Origin: Butyricicoccus_A sp963601915
GTDB taxonomy: Bacteria > Bacillota > Clostridia > Oscillospirales > Butyricicoccaceae
Assembly (NCBI GenBank): GCA_963601915.1
Contig: CAVCGL010000006.1
Span: 78,527 to 142,526, forward strand
Direction of reading: 5' to 3'
Length of the DNA stretch: 64,000 nucleotides
Below, piece by piece: positions 33,465 to 39,973 of this stretch (positions within the stretch are counted from its first letter, which is position 1; every line of letters starts with the position of its first letter). The translations under genes were made by a program, and so were the position numbers. Under the pieces are notes generated by a model, which was given only the letters and a program-made list of their open reading frames with translations, was not told where the DNA came from and made no database searches.

Positions 33465-33493
33465 ATCATACCACAAACCCTATATTCTGTCAT
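33465..33493 (-). promoter_or_regulatory. Promoter of the CPBP-tadA operon
   Basis: ATGACA (33488-33493), 17 bases, TATGAT (33465-33470) with TGG before it, on the minus strand. It follows the terminator of the peptide unit immediately. Confidence 0.7.
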
Positions 33494-33513
33494 GGTTTTT
33501 ACCAAAATTGACG

Positions 33514-33564
33514 AAAAAAAGCAGCATCTCTGCCGCCCGTACGTCGGTATTATCGAGATGCTGC
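33514..33564 (-). terminator. Terminator of the small-peptide unit
   Basis: Minus-strand GCAGCATCTC ... GAGATGCTGC, a perfect 10-bp stem with an extended loop, followed by TTTTTTT. It lies 31 bases after the last peptide stop. Confidence 0.88.
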
Positions 33565-33594
33565 GATTCTTTTGTATGGATAGCTTATCCGTGC

Positions 33595-33687
33595 TTAGTG
33601 ACGCTTCTTAGCGCGTGCTACGCACTCGATCTTCTCGCCGGACAGCTCTACCATTCTTGCTCTTGTCAGTTCTCCAAAGAATCCCAT
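33595..33687 (-). CDS. Tandem small peptide, copy 1
   Basis: 30-residue peptide. It begins MGFFGELTRARMVELSGEKI and ends with a basic tail (CVARAKKRH). GAGGAGGAAC lies 5 bases before the ATG. About 25 of 30 residues match copies 2 and 3; it differs by Val13, Glu21-Cys22 and Arg29. The sequence could fold as a basic amphipathic helix. No leader cleavage site, no cysteine pair and no modifying enzyme nearby. Function unknown. Confidence 0.8.
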   Translation of the reverse strand: MGFFGELTRARMVELSGEKIECVARAKKRH

Positions 33688-33756
33688 GATTCGTTCCTCC
33701 TCTATCTATAATGTGTTGCCGTTGGTTTTGTATTTAGCAGGATGTGTTCTGTATGA

Positions 33757-33849
33757 TTAGTGGTTCTTCTTAGCGCGTGCTGCGTATGCAATCTTCTCGC
33801 CAGACAGCTCCATCATTCTTGCTCTTGTCAGTTCTCCAAAGAATCCCAT
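33757..33849 (-). CDS. Tandem small peptide, copy 2
   Basis: 30 residues, MGFFGELTRARMMELSGEKI then AYAARAKKNH; identical in protein to copy 3 while differing at silent and spacer bases, which suggests selection on the peptide or recent conversion. GGAGGAACAAATC precedes the ATG. The spacer to copy 1 is 69 bases and contains no other frame. Confidence 0.82.
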   Translation of the reverse strand: MGFFGELTRARMMELSGEKIAYAARAKKNH

Positions 33850-33894
33850 GATTTGTTCCTCCCTATATATTCCGTATATCGTATGTCTTTCGAC

Positions 33895-33987
33895 TTAGTG
33901 GTTCTTCTTAGCGCGTGCTGCGTATGCGATCTTCTCGCCGGACAGCTCCATCATTCTTGCTCTTGTCAGTTCTCCAAAGAATCCCAT
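33895..33987 (-). CDS. Tandem small peptide, copy 3
   Basis: 30 residues, same protein as copy 2, behind GGAGGAACGAATC. Net charge is positive, with Arg9, Arg11, Lys19, Arg25, Lys27 and Lys28 set against three Glu. Hydrophobic residues Phe3, Phe4, Leu7, Met12, Met13, Leu15, Ile20 and Tyr22 would line one face of a helix. Confidence 0.82.
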   Translation of the reverse strand: MGFFGELTRARMMELSGEKIAYAARAKKNH

Positions 33988-34028
33988 GATTCGTTCCTCC
34001 CTATATAATGCGATGTGATTTCTTACTC

Positions 34029-34124
34029 TTACTTACCAAACATATGAATAACGGCCTGGTCAATCTTATTCTTGCGAAGCTCCTTGACATAAGCATCGGC
34101 CATCTGATTGAATGAACGTTTCAC
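34029..34124 (-). CDS. First small peptide of the unit, unlike the other three
   Basis: 31 residues, starting MKRSFNQMADAYVKELRKNK and ending with HMFGK. The start is GTG (34122-34124) behind GGAGGTGA. It is basic and helical-looking, unrelated in sequence to the three tandem copies but similar in size and charge, and it is the promoter-proximal gene. It may be a partner, an immunity peptide or a second effector. Confidence 0.72.
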   Translation of the reverse strand: MKRSFNQMADAYVKELRKNKIDQAVIHMFGK

Positions 34125-34186
34125 GATTGACTCACCTCCAACATTCGTAATCGTGTGTGCGCCTTAGAAATGACGCTTGTTTATTC

Positions 34187-34220
34187 GGAGCTTTCAATTT
34201 GCTCCTCAGACTTTCGTCTG
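34187..34220 (-). promoter_or_regulatory. Twin hairpins in the 5' leader of the peptide unit
   Basis: On minus-strand RNA CAGAC-GAAA-GTCTG, a GNRA-capped hairpin, is followed one base later by GGAGC-nine bases-GCTCC. They lie between the predicted transcript start (about 34250) and the first peptide gene, and point to post-transcriptional control of the unit. Confidence 0.5.
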
Positions 34221-34257
34221 TTTTGGCTTCCGGATGTCTTTCCTTTAGCTTGCCTAT

Positions 34258-34286
34258 ATCATACACACTTTCTCGCAATCGCGCAA
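34258..34286 (-). promoter_or_regulatory. Promoter of the small-peptide unit
   Basis: TTGCGC (34281-34286), 17 bases, TATGAT (34258-34263) on the minus strand, giving a leader of about 125 bases. Confidence 0.6.
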
Positions 34287-34428
34287 TCTTAATTCTCAAC
34301 AAACTATACAATTTTTTATATTTTGTTTTGTGCACTTTAACCATTTCCAGATTTACTCGTTATTTAATTCACACAATTGCAGCTTCGTGTTTTTGTGCGT
34401 TTTAACCCAAGCCCCGTTCTGTCAAGCA

Positions 34429-34444
34429 ATCGCAAATTTGCGAT
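34429..34444. promoter_or_regulatory. 16-bp perfect palindrome
   Basis: ATCGCAAATTTGCGAT is a perfect inverted repeat in the gap between the peptide unit and mscS, about 140 bases upstream of the peptide promoter. It has the form of a dimeric regulator operator. The rest of the gap (34300-34428) is AT-rich and shows no gene. Confidence 0.35.
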
Positions 34445-34462
34445 ATAAACATGGAAACAAAT

Positions 34463-34500
34463 AAAAAAATCCCTGCTTGCAGAGATTGTGCAGCAGGGAT
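34463..34500 (-). terminator. Terminator after mscS
   Basis: Minus-strand ATCCCTGC ... GCAGGGAT stem with TTTTTTTAT tail. Confidence 0.85.
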
Positions 34501-34513
34501 GACGGCTTTTCCG

Positions 34514-35467
34514 TCACTTTGTAATTGTCACGTGAGGGTATGCAAATTCAATATTTTCCGCATCAAATCGGTTTTTAACCGACCGATTCAGTGCAAATTT
34601 TAATGCTGTTGCGTTCGCCTGATCCGCCGCCCACAGCCATGCACGCAGGATAACCGCCGAATCTGCAAGTTCGACAACTTCAACTTTCACTTCCGGTTGC
34701 GTCAATTTTTCTTCCGGTGTTCTGACATCCAAATGCAGGGGCTGCCGCATGACTTCATCACGCAAAATCTCAATGGCTTTCTCCATATCGCTCTCATAGG
34801 TGATACCCACGTTAAACAATTCACAAATGCGTTTGTCGGCGTAATTGGCGTTCTCAATGACCGCACTGTTAATCGTGCCATTCGGAATGATAATGCGCTT
34901 GTTTTCCGGCGTGCGAATCGCCGTATGGCGCAGCGTGATCTCTTCAATCACGCCGGAGACGTTGGAATCGACGTACCGCACAAAGTCACCGATGATAAAC
35001 GGCTTGAAAAACAGAATCATCACGCCGCCCGCGACATTGCCCAGCGTGTCCTGCGCAGCAAAGCCGACAACCACAGCGACAATGCTGCCGGATGCCAGCA
35101 GCGCGGTCAGCGAGTCGGATGCTCCCGGAATGCTCGACACGACAACGACGCCGCCGATAAAATAAATGCCAACGATAATCACATATCGCGCAAAGGACAG
35201 CAGCGTAACATCGGTATTTCCCGTCGCCAGCATGGCATCCTTGGTGCGCCGAAACATATGATTGACAAGCCGCACCAGCCAAAGCATGACGAGAATGGTA
35301 ATGACAATAAACAGCAGCCGCCCAAACCACGACGGCAGGTGCATCATCGACGTGACCGACTGCACGCTCCGAATAACGTCATTGGTCGCATCGTTGGTCG
35401 CTTCCATCGCGCTGTCGGTTGTAAAGGTGCCGGAGCCAGCCGCCGTTTTCAGCGCTCGAAAAATCAT
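34514..35467 (-). CDS. mscS: Small-conductance mechanosensitive channel
   Basis: Osmotic safety valve of the inner membrane; 317 residues. After an N-terminal part come three membrane helices (from about residue 50); the pore helix shows GSIVAVVVGFAAQDTLGNVAGGV (split about 125-147) with the Ala/Gly pattern. The cytoplasmic beta domain follows: GDFVRYVDSNVSGVIEEITLR split, and IIIPNGTINSAVIEN. The ATG at 35465-35467 has AAAGGAG 7 bases upstream. It lies downstream of proS behind a terminator. Confidence 0.93.
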   Translation of the reverse strand: MIFRALKTAAGSGTFTTDSAMEATNDATNDVIRSVQSVTSMMHLPSWFGRLLFIVITILVMLWLVRLVNHMFRRTKDAMLATGNTDVTLLSFARYVIIVGIYFIGGVVVVSSIPGASDSLTALLASGSIVAVVVGFAAQDTLGNVAGGVMILFFKPFIIGDFVRYVDSNVSGVIEEITLRHTAIRTPENKRIIIPNGTINSAVIENANYADKRICELFNVGITYESDMEKAIEILRDEVMRQPLHLDVRTPEEKLTQPEVKVEVVELADSAVILRAWLWAADQANATALKFALNRSVKNRFDAENIEFAYPHVTITK

Positions 35468-35490
35468 AGACGTTCTCCTTTCCACAAATA

Positions 35491-35527
35491 AAAAACGACA
35501 GGCAGTGATGGTCGCTGCCTGCCGTTT
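35491..35527 (-). terminator. Terminator after proS
   Basis: Minus-strand AACGGCAGGCAG-CGACCATCA-CTGCCTGTCGTT followed by TTTTATT. Confidence 0.88.
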
Positions 35528-35542
35528 TGCTTGGCTTGCTTT

Positions 35543-37261
35543 TTACTTCAGCTCGTCCAGCATGGACTGAACCAGCTTTTCTACGTATGCCTGTGCTTCT
35601 TCCGGAGCGACATCCTCACGCAGGGACTTATCGCGCTTGGATACCTCAACACAGCCGCGCTTGATGGTCTTCGGGCTGACAATGACACGTACCGGCACGC
35701 CGAGCAGATCGGCATCCGAGAACATGTTGCCTGCGCTGACCTTGCGGTCATCATACAGTACCTCTACGCCAGCTGCCTGCAGGTTGTTGTACAGCGCATC
35801 TGCCGTCTCTCGTACCTGCGGATCGGTTGCCTTGATGGCACAGATGTGTACCTGCCACGGAGCAATGCTCATCGGCCAGATCGGGCCGTAGTCATCATGC
35901 TTTGCCTCGCATACCGATGCACACAGACGGCCAACACCGATGCCATAGCAGCCCATAATCGGGTAATGCGGCTTGCCATCCTGACCGATATAGGTCATTT
36001 CCATGGACTTGGTGTACTTGGTGCCGAGCTGGAAGATGTTGCCGACCTCAATGCCGCGGCTGATGCGAATCGACTTCTTGCCGCAGCACGGGCAGGTTGC
36101 GCCCTCATAGGTCTTGGCAAAATCTGCAACCGGTGCGTCCGGCGTATCGCGCTTGACGTTATAGCCGGTGTAATGATAATCCTCTTCGTTTGCACCGCAA
36201 ACCGAGTTGTTCAGAGCAGCCAGAGACTTGTCAATCACGAAGGATACGCCTTCCGGCAGACCAACCGGTCCAATAAATCCAGCGACAATACCGCTCTCTG
36301 CGGTGATTTCAGCCGGATGAATCTCCTCACCGAGGAAATTGCGCAGCTTGGTCTCATTGACCTCCAGATCGCCGCGAATAAAGGCAATGACATACTCATC
36401 GGTCAGGTTCTTCTGGTAGACAACCGCCTTGCACGATGCATTTGCCGGTGCGTGCAGGAATTCACAGACAGCCTCAATGGTCTTGGTGCCCGGTGTGTGT
36501 ACCTTCTCCAGCGGAGCCTCGGTGGTTTCCGGTGTGTCTACGATGCAGTCGGCAGCTTCCATATTGGAGCTGTAGCCGCACTCATCGCACAGCACGATGG
36601 TGTCTTCGCCGCAGTCAGTCAGCAGCATGAACTCATGCGATACGCTGCCGCCCATCATACCGGAGTCAGACTTCACCGCGATGACTTCCGGCACACCGGC
36701 ACGGCGATAGATATTGACATATGCCTGATAGCACTTTTCATAGTATGCTTCCAGATCCTCCTGCGAGGTATGGAACGAATACGCATCCTTCATCGTGAAC
36801 TCACGAACACGAATCAGACCGCCGCGGGCGCGCGGCTCATCGCGGAACTTGGTCTGGATCTGATAGATCATAAACGGATACTGCGAATACGACTGTGCCG
36901 TACCGCGTGCCAGATGGACAGCCGCCTCTTCGTGCGTCATGCCCAGAACAACCGGCTGACCGCTTCTGTCCTTAAACCGAGCCATTTCGCTGCCGATAGA
37001 CTCATAGCGGCCGGATTCCTGCCACAGAGATGCCGGCATAACAACCGGGAACATGACTTCCTGTCCGTCAATCTTGTCCATCTCATCGCGGATGATGTTC
37101 TCAATCTTCTTGCAGATACGCTTGGTCGGCATAAACAGGGAGTAAATGCCGGTGGTCAGCTGCTTCATATAGCCGCCACGGATCATGAGCTTATGGCTGT
37201 CTAACTGGCAATCCGCCGGAGTTTCCTTAAAGCGGGCGCCGAGCATACTGCTCATCTTCAT
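35543..37261 (-). CDS. proS: Prolyl-tRNA synthetase, bacterial type with editing insert
   Basis: Class II synthetase charging tRNA-Pro; 572 residues. Class II motif 2 region FRDEPRARGGLIRVREFTMKD near residue 136 (split), an inserted YbaK-like editing domain between residues about 225 and 390, motif 3 with GCYGIGVGRL near residue 445, and the anticodon-binding domain at the C-terminus. The ATG at 37259-37261 is preceded by AAGGAAAG. The neighbouring thrS suggests a synthetase cluster, but each has its own control. Confidence 0.96.
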   Translation of the reverse strand: MKMSSMLGARFKETPADCQLDSHKLMIRGGYMKQLTTGIYSLFMPTKRICKKIENIIRDEMDKIDGQEVMFPVVMPASLWQESGRYESIGSEMARFKDRSGQPVVLGMTHEEAAVHLARGTAQSYSQYPFMIYQIQTKFRDEPRARGGLIRVREFTMKDAYSFHTSQEDLEAYYEKCYQAYVNIYRRAGVPEVIAVKSDSGMMGGSVSHEFMLLTDCGEDTIVLCDECGYSSNMEAADCIVDTPETTEAPLEKVHTPGTKTIEAVCEFLHAPANASCKAVVYQKNLTDEYVIAFIRGDLEVNETKLRNFLGEEIHPAEITAESGIVAGFIGPVGLPEGVSFVIDKSLAALNNSVCGANEEDYHYTGYNVKRDTPDAPVADFAKTYEGATCPCCGKKSIRISRGIEVGNIFQLGTKYTKSMEMTYIGQDGKPHYPIMGCYGIGVGRLCASVCEAKHDDYGPIWPMSIAPWQVHICAIKATDPQVRETADALYNNLQAAGVEVLYDDRKVSAGNMFSDADLLGVPVRVIVSPKTIKRGCVEVSKRDKSLREDVAPEEAQAYVEKLVQSMLDELK

Positions 37262-37343
37262 ATGAATATCTTTCCTTTCTGTATGCACCTTTTCGCCCCT
37301 TCCGCATACGCTGAAGCATCAGTACATGCCGGAGGTGCTCTTT

Positions 37344-37649
37344 ATGCAGTCTATTTTCTATGTCCGTCCCTCTGCACAGGAACTCGTAGAGACCCATGTG
37401 ACACTGCGTGAACCGGATCGCCCTGTGCTCCTCGGCACAGTCACGGACGACAGCGGCAAGCCGATCTCCGATGCTCTCGCCGTCTTGTATGCATCCGGCG
37501 GCGTGGAGCCAGACAGGGTTGCCGGTGTCAGCTGCACCGATGCGCAGGGACGATTTCTCTTCGGGCCGCTAGAGCCTGGTGTGCTGTACGAAATTCGCAT
37601 TCAAGCCAATACCCAGCTGCACCGCGTGCTCGAACAGCCCGAAGAATAA
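37344..37649 (+). CDS. Small beta-sandwich protein, carboxypeptidase regulatory-like
   Basis: 101 residues, oriented against its neighbours. The core LLGTVTDDSGKPISDALAVLY and SCTDAQGRFLFGPLEPGVLYEI (each split here) matches the pattern of carboxypeptidase regulatory-like or Cna-B folds: a G-x-V-x-D-x-x-G-x-P turn, then D-x-x-G-x-F. No signal peptide, so it may act in the cytoplasm. The ATG at 37344 follows GGAGGTG by 7 bases. It ends 6 bases before thrS, with no terminator between the convergent genes. Confidence 0.65.
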   Translation: MQSIFYVRPSAQELVETHVTLREPDRPVLLGTVTDDSGKPISDALAVLYASGGVEPDRVAGVSCTDAQGRFLFGPLEPGVLYEIRIQANTQLHRVLEQPEE

Positions 37650-37655
37650 CTTCTT

Positions 37656-39602
37656 TTACTTCTTAGCCTTGGTAGAAACAACCTCTGCCAGCTGTGCCTC
37701 GAACTCCTCAAAGCTCATGGCACCCAGATCACCGTCTGCGCGCTGACGCGGGGATACCGTGTTGTTTTCCAGATCCTTATCACCGACAATCAGCAGATAC
37801 GGAATGCGCTCGTTGCGGCCCTCGCGGATCTTGTAACCCAGCTTTTCCGAACGATGGTCTACGGTTGCGCGATAGCCCTTCTTGAGCAGCTTCTTGCCGA
37901 TTTCATCCGCATAGTCTGCGGCGCGATCGGTTACCGGCAGGATACGTACCTGCTCCGGTGCCATCCAAGTCGGCAGAGAGCCTGCGTACTTCTCAATCAG
38001 GTATGCCAGCGTGCGCTCGTAGCAGCCCAGAGAGGTTCTGTGAATGATGTACGGCAGCTTCTTCTGGCCGTCTGCATCCGTGTAATACATGCCAAAGCGC
38101 TGTGCCAGCAGCATATCAATCTGGATGGTAACCAGGGTGTCTTCCTTGCCGTGTACATTGTGGTACTGAATGTCCAGCTTCGGGCCATAGAAGGCAGCCT
38201 CATCAATGCCAACTTCATACGGCACGCCCAGATCGTCCAGAATCTGTGCCATCGTAGCCTGTGCTTCTTCCCACTGCTCTGCGGTGCCCTCGTACTTGTT
38301 GTTCGGGTTTGCCGGATCCCACTGCGAGAAGCGGAACGAGCAATCCTCCCACAGACCAACGGTATCCAGCATGTAATGTGCCAGATCCAGGCAGTCCTTG
38401 AACTCTTCTTCCAACTGATCCGGACGAACCACGTTGTGGCCCTCAGAGATGGTAAACTGCCGAACACGAATCAGGCCGTGCATCTCGCCGGAATCCTCGT
38501 TGCGGAACAGCGTCGAAGTCTCGCCCAAGCGCATCGGCAGATCGCGGTACGAACGCGCGCGGTTCAGATAAACCTGATACTGGAACGGGCAGGTCATCGG
38601 ACGCAGAGCCAGACACTCCTTCTCTTCATCATACGGATCGCCGATGATGAACATGCCGTCCAGATAATGATCCCAGTGACCGGAAATGCGGAAGAATTCG
38701 CGCTTTGCCATCAGCGGGGTCTTGGTCAGCAGATAGCCATGCTCCTGCTCGACATCCTCTACCCAGCGCTGCAGCAGCTGGATGACACGCGCGCCCTTCG
38801 GCAGCATAACCGGCAGACCCTGACCCAGTGTCTCAACCGTGGTAAAGTATTCCAGTTCACGACCCAGCTTGTTGTGGTCGCGCTTCTTTGCCTCTTCTAC
38901 AGCTGCCAGATACTCGTCCAGCATGGTCTTTTTCGGGAATGCCGTGCCGTAGATACGCTGGAGCATCTTGTTGTGCTCATCGCCGCGCCAGTATGCGCCG
39001 GTGCAGGAGGTCAGCTTGAACGCCTTGACCTTAGATGTATCGGTACAGTGCGGGCCAGCACACAGATCGGTAAAATCGCCCTGATGATACAGCGTAATCA
39101 GCTCGCCTTCCGGCAGATCCTCAATGAGCTCTACCTTATACGGCTCGTTCTTTTCGCGGAACAGGTTCAGGGCATCTTCGCGGGAAACTTCCTCGCGGAT
39201 CATCGGAATGCCCTGCTTGACGATCTTCTTCATTTCCGCCTCGATTTTTTCCAGATCCTCCGGTGTGAAGTTGTGCTCGGAATCAATATCATAATAGAAT
39301 CCGTTGTCAATGGCCGGGCCAATTGCCAGCTTGACATCCGGATACAGGTGCTTGACTGCCTGCGCCAGAACATGCGAAGCGGTGTGACGCAGCGTCCACT
39401 TGCCCATGTCATCGTCAAAGGTCAGGACGCTCATCGTGCAGTCCTTCTCCAGCGGGGTTTTCAGGTCAACGGTCTTTCCGTCCACCTCTGCTGCCAGTGC
39501 GGCGCGCGCCAGACCAGCAGAAATCTGCTTGGCAACATCCAGACAGGTAGCACCATCCTCGACCTGCATGATGGTTCCGTCTTTCAGGGTAATGTTAATC
39601 AT
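37656..39602 (-). CDS. thrS: Threonyl-tRNA synthetase
   Basis: Class II synthetase; 648 residues. Order: TGS domain (1-60), editing domain with HTASHVLAQAVKHLYPD near residue 77 and GPHCTDTSKV containing the zinc-site Cys, catalytic core with MTCPFQYQVYLNRARSYRDLPMR (split) near residue 330, ELG-type motif and an anticodon-binding domain (last 110 residues). ATG at 39600-39602 is 10 bases after AAAGGAAA. Expression is under a T-box leader. Confidence 0.97.
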   Translation of the reverse strand: MINITLKDGTIMQVEDGATCLDVAKQISAGLARAALAAEVDGKTVDLKTPLEKDCTMSVLTFDDDMGKWTLRHTASHVLAQAVKHLYPDVKLAIGPAIDNGFYYDIDSEHNFTPEDLEKIEAEMKKIVKQGIPMIREEVSREDALNLFREKNEPYKVELIEDLPEGELITLYHQGDFTDLCAGPHCTDTSKVKAFKLTSCTGAYWRGDEHNKMLQRIYGTAFPKKTMLDEYLAAVEEAKKRDHNKLGRELEYFTTVETLGQGLPVMLPKGARVIQLLQRWVEDVEQEHGYLLTKTPLMAKREFFRISGHWDHYLDGMFIIGDPYDEEKECLALRPMTCPFQYQVYLNRARSYRDLPMRLGETSTLFRNEDSGEMHGLIRVRQFTISEGHNVVRPDQLEEEFKDCLDLAHYMLDTVGLWEDCSFRFSQWDPANPNNKYEGTAEQWEEAQATMAQILDDLGVPYEVGIDEAAFYGPKLDIQYHNVHGKEDTLVTIQIDMLLAQRFGMYYTDADGQKKLPYIIHRTSLGCYERTLAYLIEKYAGSLPTWMAPEQVRILPVTDRAADYADEIGKKLLKKGYRATVDHRSEKLGYKIREGRNERIPYLLIVGDKDLENNTVSPRQRADGDLGAMSFEEFEAQLAEVVSTKAKK

Positions 39603-39629
39603 AACAATCCATTTCCTTTCTTTGGGGCA

Positions 39630-39905
39630 AAAAAACAACTCCCGCCCCTAAAATGTTGTCAGGGGTGAGAGCTAACGGTTCCCACGGTTCCACCCTGCTT
39701 GCATTTGTGACAGCTCGCCAAAAATGCCGCTCGGTTATCTGATAACGCGGATAAGACGCCGCAGGATACTGGTTGTTTCCCCTGCGGAGCTCCGGGACGG
39801 TAACAGGAATCAAATGTGCCGCGGGAACTTTCAGCTTATAATTCCCGCTCTCTGGTGCGCGATTGTTGGGACTCCTGCGTTCCCTTCTCTGCTTGTTTTT
39901 TCGAT
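39630..39905 (-). promoter_or_regulatory. T-box leader of thrS
   Basis: The conserved T-box AGGGTGGAACCGTGGG is at about 39681-39697 on the minus strand. A terminator hairpin (CTCTCACCCCT paired with AGGGGCGGGAG, then TTTTTTT) overlaps it so that the two structures exclude each other. An upstream stem contains GCGGGAA/TTCCCGC arms, and ACC at 39799-39801, a Thr codon, is in the expected specifier region. Uncharged tRNA-Thr should promote read-through into thrS. Confidence 0.92.
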
Positions 39906-39913
39906 TTGTCCTT

Positions 39914-39942
39914 ATTTTACAACGCGCCGGAACGCTTGTCAA
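39914..39942 (-). promoter_or_regulatory. Promoter of the thrS T-box transcript
   Basis: TTGACA (39937-39942), 17 bases, TAAAAT (39914-39919) on the minus strand. Confidence 0.85.
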
Positions 39943-39973
39943 CCAACAGTTTGTACAAAAGCGGTAAGATCTT

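Noticed and set aside
33595..33987. Non-coding tandem repeat
   Set aside because: The three units keep an open frame, start, stop and ribosome binding site, and differences between them are mostly silent or conservative, so peptide genes explain them better.
34132..34344. 70-codon frame upstream of the small-peptide unit on the minus strand
   Set aside because: It contains the predicted promoter and the twin hairpins of the peptide unit, has no ribosome binding site and ends in the Shine-Dalgarno sequence of the first peptide; better explained as leader DNA.
37854..39668. Long plus-strand frame opposite thrS
   Set aside because: Antisense shadow of thrS with no family motifs or ribosome binding site.
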